From the NCBI GenBank assembly GCA_030549175.1, contig JAUKUA010000004.1:4650001-4714000 (forward strand): a stretch of DNA of 64,000 nucleotides, given 5' to 3'. Below are positions 1 through 9,837 of this stretch, in pieces. Source of the DNA: Lasiosphaeris hirsuta (Eukaryota; Ascomycota; Sordariomycetes; Sordariales; Lasiosphaeriaceae). The translations under genes and the position numbers were made by a program. How positions within the stretch are numbered: position 1 is the stretch's first letter; the number at the start of each line of letters is the position of its first letter. The notes beneath the pieces were generated by a model. That model was not told where the DNA came from, did no database searches, and was given only the letters and a program-made list of their open reading frames with translations.

Positions 1-770
1 GACAGGGTGCCCGCTCTCCCAGATCGGCTTGTTCATCTGACGGCGTAAGTGGGTGATGCAGGCCAGCAGTTCGGAGCGGAAAAGATGGTCGTCTGCGTTT
101 TGACGAGTCGACGAGCTCGGTCCTGTCGGAGAGGATGCATCCCCAGTGACCAGGGGCATACGCGAACACGGCCTCGCCGGCCCAGACGGGGAGCCCGTGC
201 CCGGGTGGTGGAGAGCCGTGCTCGTCGCCAATCCAAGTCCGTCGTATCGCCGAGGTGGATATGGCTTTCGTGCGAGTCGGCGTGGGGCGCGTCGTCCAGT
301 CCTCTCGGTGTTGCCGGTGCGGGTTACGCCTCGTCTCTGCGGTAGCAGACTTGAATGTACTTGAGCTGCAGGTGACAGGGCAGCACCGAGTCCCACGAGA
401 GCCGCCGTATGGTGCGGTAGAGGAAGAGCAATCTCGGTCAAAATCCTCGGGGGCGAATTCATGATCAGGCCCGATCTAGTCAATCTGCATAACACAGCCT
501 GGAAGGGTGCGGCGCGCCATGGTTACGTTGGTTGTTACGCGGGGAAATGCTTTTTGTTTTGGACGAAACCAGCGCGAGCGGGTATACGAGCCACAAGGCA
601 GCCACAAGATAGCGACAAGTCAGTCGCCAAACATTTTTCAGCCAGGCCAGCTCTTCATCTTCTTTTTCTTCCTTTTCTTAAGAATCGACCAATCAAAACG
701 CAGGACTTGCTATCCTAAAAAACACCAAAACCGATATCACCGCCTCGTTCGCCTCCGGGCACTCCTACGC
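1..770. other. No gene recognised
   Basis: GC-rich sequence with several short overlapping open frames on both strands. None shows a recognisable domain, a codon pattern favouring one frame, or a splice structure. It may be the upstream part of the coiled-coil relic that follows. Confidence 0.3.
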
Positions 771-1296
771 ATGACGGAGGAACTCAACGCCAAGGCCATG
801 CAAAATATGGAAGACCAAGCTCGCAAGGAACTGGAGCTAGCAAAGCTCCGCGGATGGGTCACGCGGGAAGAGCAAGAAGAGAGCACCATTTGGCAGAGCA
901 GCACGCGACAAAGATGCAAGAGACACAGATCAACGAGCAGAAGAGACTGGGAGCTGTAGAAACGGCTAATATGAAGGAGCAGCTAGGACTCGAGGCCACT
1001 CATGCGAAAGTTATAAAGTCGAAGCGACTCTAAGAGCTGTCCAAGAAAGAGGTATTTGCAATAAGGGGAGCGAGGGCGAGGGCGTCCTTGGAGGGGGAGC
1101 ATCATTATTAAATGGCGAGAAAGCAGCTTAAACAGGAGGAGGGAAGATTGGCAAACCTCACTACGCAGAGATGGATGGCGATTGAGGTTAAGAACCAGCG
1201 GGAGATGCTAGAAACCTAAATGGGCGTAATGAGACCCGGATCAATGGCGTTGATGGAGATTGAGGCACGCACTACGTTTAATGAGAGTGTTAACTG
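771..1296 (+). pseudogene. Coiled-coil protein remnant
   Basis: From the ATG at 771 the frame encodes a Glu/Lys/Gln-rich helix (MTEELNAKAMQNMEDQARKE). It then loses sense near 885. The same coiled-coil character continues in another frame from 893 (EQHATKMQETQINEQKR) and persists, interrupted by in-frame stops, to about 1296. Charged heptad-like sequence flowing across a frameshift and stops indicates a decayed gene, not chance open frames. No family is recognised. Such coiled coils are common in fungal accessory genes and transposon-associated ORFs. Confidence 0.4.
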
Positions 1297-1354
1297 ATTC
1301 GTAGGGATATTTTGCCATCAGGTTATCTCCCAGTTACTACTGATCCAACCCTTA

Positions 1355-3012
1355 CTACTCCGCATATTTACTCTTTTCCCTCAACTTTTTCCCGTAAAGT
1401 CTGAAGAGCAGTGGGGCCGGGGCCAGTATGCTGGCAATGCAACCCAGCCATGTCATGGTCCAATGCACCCCAATGCCCTCATACATTGGCCGCGCTGCCA
1501 TAACCATACCGCCTGCCACGATATACCGAACGAATGTTATGCTCGAGAGGGCGGTTGCAGCGTGGTCGCCATAGCTATCAATAATGTACTCGTAGCTGCT
1601 AATGTAGATGGAGACCAAAACCATGCCAAAGACGAAACAGGCTGCGAGCCCTGACCAGATAGATATGCTGCTGTAGTTGGTCCATCCAAGCCAGAACAAG
1701 GCTATCGGCAGCAGTGGTGCAGCAATGATGCCCGGCCACAGTCGGAATTCTGGCTTGACCGAGGCGCCCTGTATGTGCTCGGTCTTGTGGCGGGTCCAAC
1801 TGAAAAGGGCGGGGGCGCATAGGGTCACGACGGTGGTGCCAGTAGCAATAGCGCCAAAACAAGACCCCACGAAGCCCATGGGTAGCCCGTATGTGTCTTT
1901 GAAGATGTAGTCGAAGCCGGAGAGGAAGGAGAACAGGAGCACGTACAGAAGCACAAGGTAGAGGCCCAGCACACCCACTACCGGCTCCGTGACAAAGAAG
2001 ATGAACGGGAGCGGAAGCTTCTCCTTTAGACGAGAAGCAAACGACCCAGCAGAGCCATGCTCGGAGACATAGCGACCATCTCCCGTGATGCGTCGGAGGT
2101 GTTTTGCCTTCCAGTCGAGGAGGAGCGGCAGGTAGGTCTCGGGCAGACACAACACAGCCAACAGCCAGACTGCGGCAGCCACTACCAAAGTGATCCAGTC
2201 CATCCACTGCCAGTGCAGCCTGGGATGAGAAGCTATCCAACCACCAGCGATGGGGGCGAGAACAGGGGCTAAAAACGTGTAATGAGCACGGGCACCGTTC
2301 CATCATTTAAAAAATAAAATAAAAAGTTTGTGAGAATCTTACCAGTAACATTAGCCCACGCAATGAGGGGAAAGACCCAGGATCGTTTGACGGGCCGGAA
2401 CTGATCGCGGACACTGCCACCATTGATCGAGAGAGTTGCACTGGAAGCGAGACCAACAAGGTAGCGGCAGACGACCTGGGCCGCGAAATTGGGTGCCATG
2501 GCGGAACCCAAGACGAAAAAGAGGAAGAAAAAGGTGGACACAAGATAGGTGGGATTCCGTCCAACCGTTTCCGAGACGGGGCCAGCAACCAGCGCGCCGG
2601 AGCCGATGCCGAAGAGGTACATGGCCGTCGACAGGTTCTCGGCCACCTTGCTGACCCCAAATTCGGCGCTGGCCTTGGCGTTGGCCATGGATTCGGCGCC
2701 CCCAGCCCACGCCTGCACAAAGATCAGCAGTGAGAGCACGGCAATGTTCTTGGACCGTGACCTCAGGGACCAGTTCTTGGGGTTGAGCGGGTCGTTCTCT
2801 TCGTCGTCAAGTCGGACCCAGATGGAGTTGCCATCCTTTTTCTCTTCTCCGCGTTGGGATTGTTTTATTTTCTCCTCGTCGTCTGCTCTGGGCTGGGGAT
2901 TCGTATTGTTGGAGTCGACGGTGCCCCGCGCGATGGAACCGCCTTCAATGCCGGCCGAGACATGTCGTGCGACATCCTTGCCGATCTTTCGGTATTGTAA
3001 TACCGACAGCAT
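1355..3012 (-). CDS. MFS drug/polyamine-type exporter (DHA1, 12 TM)
   Basis: Predicted plasma-membrane H+ antiporter of the DHA1 major-facilitator family, which exports drugs, polyamines or toxic metabolites. There are two exons, 3012-2343 and 2268-1355, split by a 74-bp intron with GTAAGA donor and TTTTTAG acceptor; the join is in frame and gives 527 aa. The hydrophilic N-terminus carries the family motif DPLNPKNWS (about residues 74-82). It is followed by TM1, the loop GPVSETVGRNPTYL, a conserved CRYLVGLASSATLSINGG segment, and across the intron the antiporter motif APVLAPIAGGWI. The second half has DSYGDHAATAL before the last helices and a basic C-terminus. All expected segments are present, so it looks intact. 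The substrate cannot be read from the sequence. No biosynthetic gene lies beside it. Confidence 0.9.
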
Positions 3013-3838
3013 AGTACAGGGTGCAGATCTGTAACGCTGTTAATCAGTGGAGAATGCAATAACAAGATCTAATGTTTTGGAGAATGCCATTTGCGACTTG
3101 TTGTCTATTTGAAATAGGAAGTTAGTCACGCGACACATTACAACAGGCATAAAAGCTGGCTTTCCAACTTGTCTCGAGTGTGACATCACAGCTGCAAGCC
3201 ACATAAAGCCTCAACGAGCCGATTGCCAACGTCGAGCCTATTGTATATAATGCCTCTTCAAATCGGACTTCACTCGGCGTGGGGGGGGCCCTGTTAGTCT
3301 TGGCGATTCTGCAAGCGAAAAAAGCAGGCCCGAGTCAACGGTTGCCCAAGGAAAGTGGGAATGGCCTTCTTGGCACTTCCCCGCCATTGAAAAAGGAAAA
3401 CATGACGAGCCAACGCAATCGTGATGGGACCAACAACCTAACCAATCAAAACCGCCATGAGCCCTGTCGCCCTTGCTCCTCCAGCTTGATTGTAACCGCC
3501 CCTCCTCTACCAGCAAAACCGACTCCTACTAATCCTCAACGTCTGCCCATCATCAACTTGAAGAATGACTTCGATCCCAGGACAGCACAACAACTTCCTT
3601 TCTGAGCTGATAGTCTAAATTTCAGAAGGGGCGTCCTTGTATCAAACCGCAAGGGCGAGGTGTGAATATTCCATGATACCCTCGACATGCGTTCCTGATT
3701 CAAGATCATGGAGTTTTGGAAAGGCTGGAAAGGTCCCTTTCGGCAGAGCAATCGAGCGAGTGAAATCTAAGAGCCGGGATATTGCTGCAATAGCCAGGGT
3801 AATTGGCACTGGCCAGAGCAGGGGTGACAATACAACTC
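3013..3838. other. Intergenic; promoter side of the MFS gene
   Basis: Noncoding sequence upstream of the MFS start at 3012. Short frames on both strands (for example around 3240-3600) have no domain or splice support. Confidence 0.35.
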
Positions 3839-3958
3839 TTACGGACGGGCAGCTTGTCGACAGCACCTCATGCGGTAGAGGAGCGCAGCAAGGGGACCGC
3901 AGATCACGGTGAGGATGAGACCGACGAGGCCAATGATGGCCTCATCCGACAAAGGCAT
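3839..3958 (-). CDS. Possible 39-aa single-TM protein or first exon
   Basis: ATG at 3958 to TAA at 3839. The frame begins MPLSDEAIIGLVGLILTV and continues as one clear membrane helix (about residues 7-27), then a basic Cys/Arg tail. The stop overlaps a plausible splice donor (GTAAGAG), so this could be the first exon of a longer or decayed gene; no convincing second exon was found. Family unknown. Confidence 0.3.
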   Translation of the reverse strand: MPLSDEAIIGLVGLILTVICGPLAALLYRMRCCRQAARP

Positions 3959-4449
3959 AGTTGAAGCTGATAAGGAGATGGTGATTCAAACTATGCAGGT
4001 TTTTCGTCCGCTCGCTGTTGACCTCGTCCTCCGCATTGTCCCGGCCGCCCCGGGGCGGACTTGAAATAGTACAGAGAATTACTGGGAATTAATGGCCAGC
4101 GGCCCTTCAATTCGTCAATGGCAGAGATGTTCCCGAGATACTTACCGAACGCCAGATTTTGGCTGGCGGAACTTATCATGGATGGGTTCATTTAGGTTCG
4201 CCACTACCGAGAAATGTCTTGGCAAAGATTCCCTCGACAATGCGCAGCCCTTGTTGAATCTTGCCCAGGGCAGACCAAAATCTTATGAACGCGAATCTAG
4301 CTTATTCTGTGCAATCACCCAACAGCCCCTGCTCTGCATCGATCAATCAGGTATCATGTCTCATCACGCCCTGGCGCTACAGCCATCCCTATGATCGCAG
4401 CACCGTGGGCTGTTGCGTCAGCTACACCGAATCTAAAATTTCGCCGAAG

Positions 4450-4823
4450 CAAGTCAAGGAGATCATGGAGAGCAATTGTGCCATTACGTACCTATACCTG
4501 CTGGGTCTGATTCCCCCGAGAGTCTACCTCATAAGAGGTGCAGCATTCCGACCTAGATACGAAGGAGACAACACTAGTCAGCAAGACGGATTTTCCTAGA
4601 TATACGCTCTCTAGGTCAGTTGGTGGACATGTACCATGCCCGAAAAGCTACCGTCCTTCTCGACAAGGTCTATGCCTTACTTGGCATGAGCAATGATGGT
4701 CTGCACACGGCAGGGTTAAAAGTCAATTACGATGCCACGTGGGGAGAACTCCTTCGGAAACTTGTCCAATTCTGTCTCTCTGACCAGATGTCTGTCAGCA
4801 CGTGGGACGATGTGGAGGCGTGA
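4450..4823 (+). pseudogene. HET/ankyrin-type incompatibility gene fragment
   Basis: One frame carries PPRVYLIRGAAFRPRYEGDN (about 4520-4575). After a shift near 4597 the next frame carries LVDMYHARKAT, DKVYALLGMS and VSTWDD up to a stop at 4821-4823. 'DK(I/V)YALLGMSSD' followed by 'VNYDATW' is the hallmark block of fungal HET-domain and ankyrin-linked incompatibility proteins. The HET core upstream and everything downstream are missing, so this is a frameshifted internal fragment. Confidence 0.6.
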
Positions 4824-5295
4824 CGTAGTCCAACGCTTATTTTGCCACAGATTATGAACTTTGGTAACTGAGAGTAGCAGAGGGATACCAGAGCTCTCTC
4901 CGCCCTCAGTGCTGAGAAGGCCGGATGGAGGTCAAGAATAAACGCAGGCTGGTTGAGGGGATGGAAGGTCTCGACCTTGAAGGTTCCCGCATTCATATAG
5001 CGCGAGCCAGGCGGGAGAGTCCCGTACTGAGCCGAGTCGGAGTAGTAGGTGACGACGAGGTCTACGCCTATTGTTCTTTGCGCTCGCTTGTTTGGTATCG
5101 GAGTCATCGGATAAACGTAAAAGGAAGAAGCCGTGCCGAGCAGGATTCCGCCATTGTAAGTGAACGCAATCCCGGAGAAGGAGAGACAGTGGCATGGGAG
5201 AATGACTTCGTTGTCGCAAGTAGTGGAACTCCGGAGAGGGAGAGACGGCTGCGTGAGACTACGGCAGAGGGAAGAAGCGCTGCCGCCAAAACATG
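4727..5295 (-). other. Long open frame, unassigned
   Basis: On the minus strand one frame stays open from about 5295 to the stop at 4727. The first ATG is at 5107, giving 126 aa (start MTPIPNKRAQRTIGVDLVV). The part upstream of that ATG is Ser/Cys-rich. Amino-acid composition is protein-like, but no family or splice structure is recognised, and the plus strand here is flanked by relics. It could be a decayed exon. Confidence 0.2.
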
Positions 5296-5298
5296 AAC

Positions 5299-5715
5299 AT
5301 CAAGACAAGAGGCCGATAAAGAAGCTCAGTAGGAAACTACTAGGCCCCTGCAAGATTCTTAACGTAGTCTCCCTGACGGCAGTGAAGAACACGTTACTAT
5401 CTAGGTAGAAGATCCACTACACCTTCTATGTCTCTTTAATTGACCCTTGTCGTCTATACTGGCATACAAGAGACTCTCATCCTCAGGAAATGTTAAAACA
5501 GAGGTGACACGTTTATCGTGAGGAATTTACTCTGTTTGGCCGTAATATAAAGTGCTAAGTTACCCTTTGAAAAATGGTCGGGCTTGGGAGCCTTATGAGC
5601 ATCTCTTAGACCTTGTGAAACTCTAAGATTCCATACTGAGCACCCTAGTAAGCTAAAAGACTACATGATCCTAGACCCTCGGCTCAAGGGTAAGTCATCA
5701 AGGGGAGGGAGATAG
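5299..5715 (+). mobile_element. Ty3/gypsy pol 3' end (integrase tail), degenerate
   Basis: Translation gives IKKLSRKLLGPCKILNVVSL followed, after one in-frame stop, by KIHYTFYVSLIDP. This matches the integrase C-terminal pattern of Ty3/gypsy (Metaviridae) elements: 'KKL..R.LGPFKIL' then 'KIHPVFHVSLL.P'. A decayed chromodomain-like stretch with WEPYEHL lies near 5590. The region ends in a purine-rich tract (AGGGGAGGGAGATAG, 5701-5715) suited as a polypurine tract, directly before an LTR-type TGTCACA. Stops and shifts make it non-functional. Confidence 0.65.
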
Positions 5716-5955
5716 TGTCACAACCTGCCTGTAACGTCGCGATGACTACAAAATAGCAGTGCGGAGGAACCTAGTTGGCTAAACCCTATGGGATCAGGAC
5801 GAGCGATGCAACAAGGCAGGGCGTGGGGAGTAATGTGATGATATTGCTACTGCTATGGCGAAGGTGTTGCAAGATCCTGGACCTGCAATGGAGAGCTGAA
5901 ATAGGTGGTGGGCTGGTTACTAGCCTTTGCAGGCGCCCAGGCACCGCCAGTGGGG
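5716..5955 (+). repeat. Partial 3' LTR of the gypsy relic
   Basis: The sequence begins TGTCACAACCTGCC immediately after the polypurine tract, the expected position and start for a 3' LTR. The far end is not defined; LINE-derived sequence begins near 5960. No 5' partner LTR was found in the window. Confidence 0.4.
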
Positions 5956-5959
5956 ACGT

Positions 5960-6870
5960 CATGCCTGGTGGGGCGGCCTCAATAGAGTTATGGGGGGAAA
6001 CGCCTTGTTAACACGATGTACGGCATACCTGTCTATGACGGCGGTGTAACTTTTCTTGCTTTGGCTAGCACAGACACCTAATTTCATGGTTCCGAGCATG
6101 GCATGGTCGTTGATGTCGTGGCGAACAGTTCCTGGGTACGGCAACACCCGCGCAAATCCGGAATGGGGTCGTAGCCCCGGAGGTTGAGCTCCCAAGTCCT
6201 GACAAAGTGCTTGGCATGGTCGGAGACGTTGAGACCAGCGAGAAGGCTGGGCAGGGTCCGTGGTCGGGTCTTGCCGTAGCATGTCGTCTTCGTCCGGCCA
6301 TGGCCATTGCGGCCAGAGGCTGATGCTCTTGCGGCAGAAGACCAGGTGCTCCAGTGTTTTCAATCTGTCACACTAGTGACAGTACATCTGGTATGTGTCT
6401 TCGCCGTGGTCTGTTCGGATAGCGTAGAGCCGTTGTAGCGTACTCTGGCTGAGCTGTTCTGGCTCGACCGGGTATCTGATGTTGTAGTTAACTGCCCCCA
6501 GTCATCCTCCCTGAACTCTCTGAGCTGTTTCCGGAGCGTCATCTTGACGACGGCGAGTGTGGGCGTAGCCTCCAGGTCGGGGCGGCCGCAGGCTAGCCTT
6601 GGCGAGTGTGCTGGCGTACTTATTGCCGTTAATTTCCATGTGCCCTAGACTCCACTTGACCCTTACTATGCCGGGGTGGTTCTTAGCTGCCTTGTGGAAG
6701 GTCAGAAAGTGTTGTTGAGACGTCTTGGGGGCTATGTCGCGTAGGCACTAGATCGCCGCCGTGTTGTCTAAGCAGGCCCGGCTCTCTGTGGGTGCCGCGT
6801 GTTCAAGAGTGCGCTGAAGACTTCGGAGTACCCCGAGGGCTTCGACGTCAAAGACCAGAGCCAGTCAGAG
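5960..6870 (-). mobile_element. Tad-like LINE, RNase H and C-terminal zinc region, degenerate
   Basis: The minus strand reads LVFDVEALGVLRSLQRTLEH, CLDNTAAI, then VKWSLGHMEINGNKYASTLA (about 6865-6590). This is the RNase H domain of fungal Tad/I-clade non-LTR retrotransposons ('VFDAEALGAL', 'VCLDNTAAIW', 'W.PGH.GI.GNE.AD'). A TAG at 6748-6750 replaces the expected Trp after NTAAI. Downstream come the C-terminal helical region and KTLEHLVFCR, the usual end zinc-knuckle-like motif, also interrupted by a stop. The reverse transcriptase part is absent, so this is a 3' fragment of an element inserted in minus orientation. Confidence 0.7.
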
Positions 6871-7720
6871 TCAAGGCAGGCATTACACTGTAATTCAGAG
6901 GTCAAAAATGATCATATTTGTGGTTCTTCTGTCTCCTCTCCATGCTCTCTGGCTAGAGAGCTCTTCTTGTACGTGTGTATGGTCGCAAGTTCTGTGGCGA
7001 GGTTGACGAGTCCTTGCCTCTGCTATTTCTCGGTCCTTCTATATAACAGATCCAACACTGTTCGCCACGCCTCGGCCTACCTAAAGCCTCTGATGCCTCG
7101 GTTATGCTTCAACAAGTTCAAGATGGACAGAGGAACAAAATGAAGTTCTGAGAAATTTAGAGGAAGTCAACAGTGAATTGGCCCTAGAATGGGTTCTGCG
7201 AGCAAATTTTAAACTGGGCGGGTAATTATTTATGGGGTACTCGGTGATCCCAGTTTTGCATCCAGTCATTGCTCAGATCTCTCCGGCGAGAAGTTACCAA
7301 ATTTCATTCCCGGAACTTTAGGCAGTCTAAACCTGTTTCAGTCACCTCACTAATGTCCTTCTGGCAAGTGCCTAGGTAAAAGCGGCGAGGGGAGGTGTGG
7401 TTGGCAGGGGTCGACGATGGCGGCATTAGCGAGAGACAATAGGGATAAAAGGTATAGTCTGCTGTCTCTATTAATGCTAGTACCCTATCCACTCCAAACT
7501 CCAGAGCGCGTGTTCCTTTATTCTACAACTCAGTCTCTCTTTTGCGTCCACTTCATTAAAAGATTCTCAACCCCCGATGTTATCAACGTAGCTTCAACTA
7601 CCCACTCTGACCCTCATTGCACACATTACCACCGCTAAGGCAATAGTCCCTTATCAACAGGGCCTCAGATACCCTAGATACCTAAGACTCTCTACTAGAT
7701 ACAAACGTACACGAGGCCGT
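6871..7720. other. No gene recognised
   Basis: Noncoding sequence between the LINE fragment and the SANT-chromodomain pseudogene. It contains short open frames only, with no domains. The right part may hold the former promoter and 5' end of that pseudogene. Confidence 0.3.
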
Positions 7721-8955
7721 GCCACCGGAGATACCGAATCGCTTAAGGCTAGGGACGACAACCTGCCCTATTATCCCCGGAGTTCGCGTGGTAGCCCTTC
7801 CGACAACGGTGAGACAGACTGTTCGAAAGAAGGGAACCAGCCTCGCGGCGTATATCCTACCGAGCCGGGCAATAGCAAAGACCATCTTCGTTCCGCCCGA
7901 GGGGCCGAGATATCACTCTCCACCGCGACTCTGCCAACGAAGGCGAATACGAGGGCGGCGAGAGCCAACTAGCTAACGCCGAACCATCACTACAGTCATC
8001 CGTCAGCAAAAGCCCCGTCAGACCCCGCCGTGTCTTCGGCCGCCGGCGATATTACGATGTTGATGATGGGGAGGACGACAATGTCGAGCATAGCGATGGT
8101 GATGTGGTCCCATTACAACGACGTAAGCGCCGTAGGCTAAGTGCCTTAGCCCTTCTCGTCTGCGGAACAGCCACTTAGCAGCAGCCGCATTAACACGATG
8201 CATCCCCCAAATCACGGCAAATCCAGAGATTGTCTCTACCCGTGAAGCGGCAGGGTCAACGCAACCACCCCAGCCCACCGTCATCACAACGGCCAATCTT
8301 TGAAGAGGAGGCAGTTGAAGCCTCCGTCGCAAGATTCGAGGAGTGGCCCCTTGCAAACGCGGTCTACAAGTGTGTTATATTAAAAGGGGTACTGACTTTT
8401 CAGCTGCAATTCACTTGAGACCCATGTGTAAGGCATGAAGAACATCATGTGATAATGAACCGAAGCTCCGCTTTCCTATCCAAAAGGTCTCGCTCGGCGA
8501 GACAGATGAGTACAAGATCCGCGAAGGATAAGGGTCCGACAGCAAACTCCAAGCCTACTCCGAGGAGGGGAGATACACGCCCACATGATGATGCAAAGAT
8601 CCGCCTGTTGAAGGGGCAAGGGCTGTCTTGGCTCACAATTGCTCAGCAATTCCCAGGACGCTCTCCTGAGGCCATTGCAATGAATTATTACGCCAAGCTT
8701 AAGACCAACCCCTCACAAAGAACTTCGCAACTCTGCAGTGAACCTCAAACACCCTCAGCGGTGGACGATCCCGGCGAGGAAGAGTGGGAAGTAGAGGAGA
8801 TTTTTCGCCATAGAAAGCCGGAGAGTGGCAGCCTGGAATTCCTTGTGAAGTGGAAAGGTCAGTAAGAGAGCTGGGAACCTTTAGAGAACGTAGCGGAGAC
8901 AGAGGTGCTTGACAGGTATGAACGCCTTCATAGCCTTGCTGTAGATGTAGTCTGA
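7721..8955 (+). pseudogene. SANT (Myb-like) plus chromodomain protein, nonsense-mutated
   Basis: A single frame from 7942 to 8955 carries, in order, an acidic/basic N-terminal region, the block FEEWPLANAVYKCVILKG (about 8335-8390), a SANT/Myb-like segment with WLTIAQQFPGRSPEAIAMNY (about 8630-8690), and a chromodomain with LEFLVKWKGQ then ESWEPLENV (about 8830-8890). Stops interrupt it at 8176-8178, 8191-8193, 8416-8418 (TGA where Trp is expected) and 8863-8865 (inside the chromodomain). The N-terminal part (7721-7930) lies in a different frame. SANT-plus-chromodomain architecture suggests a chromatin-binding protein of a repeated fungal family. It is now clearly dead. Confidence 0.7.
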
Positions 8956-9837
8956 GATTTGTCTTGACCACCAATAACTTTCGCGCGTTCAACCACGTCC
9001 TTTCGAAATGGTAATGTTTCTGAGCCGATACGTCCACGATGAGTCGGCCAATTAGAGTAATTCAAGCTACTAAAATGCACCCGTCTTCCAGGTGACTTCT
9101 AGATCCCCAAGTCGCCTCGGCATATTAAAACTGAGCCTACCACCGACTTAGCTCCGTCTAGCTTGAGTTACAAGAAAGCCGATGTCAAAGTCCAGATTCG
9201 CACATAGATCTACCACAGTAATAAGTTAGGCTTTCATCCGTTCGCATGGTGCTCCGCGGATGTATTGTTACCGGATGGGAGACGTAAGCGCTCCCCGAGT
9301 CGCAATTTTTCACAGCCTGTTTGGCATTCTTAATCACACTCTCTTACTTAAAACCGCGCAAGCAACGAAATCCAACCTTAGCGATATCGCCTGTGTTGTC
9401 TCGAGAATAGAGTGGTACTGTGTCTTAGATACCGACGACAATGGATTCTAGGAAGTCTTGCAGCGGTTGAAGGGAGCGGTCTTGGGCTTTACAAATCTCT
9501 GCATCTGTAGGGGATTTGGTTATCACGTGCGTGTTTTGCTTGGTACTGTCTATCTTGGGAATGGTAAGCCTTGGTAAGACGGCTAATAGGAATTAAGATG
9601 GTGGCAATTGAAAACGAAATTCGTCTCCCAATGCATGGACACGCAATATGATTAGATAAAGGCCTTGATAGATGAAACACATCGAAGGAGCTAGAAGATG
9701 CTAGAATAAAACAAGAACCATATAGTAACTCATTCTCCCAGGCCCTTCCGGTGGCACGCTATGAAAAGAAAAATATAGGAGGATGAGAGAGTGCAAGTAA
9801 AGTAGTAGGTAAATATGCTTTAGGCTGGGAATCGAAA
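8956..9837. other. Intergenic; 3' side of the NLR gene
   Basis: No coding signal beyond short chance frames. The sequence is moderately AT-rich toward 9500-9840, where the NLR 3' UTR should lie. Confidence 0.35.
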
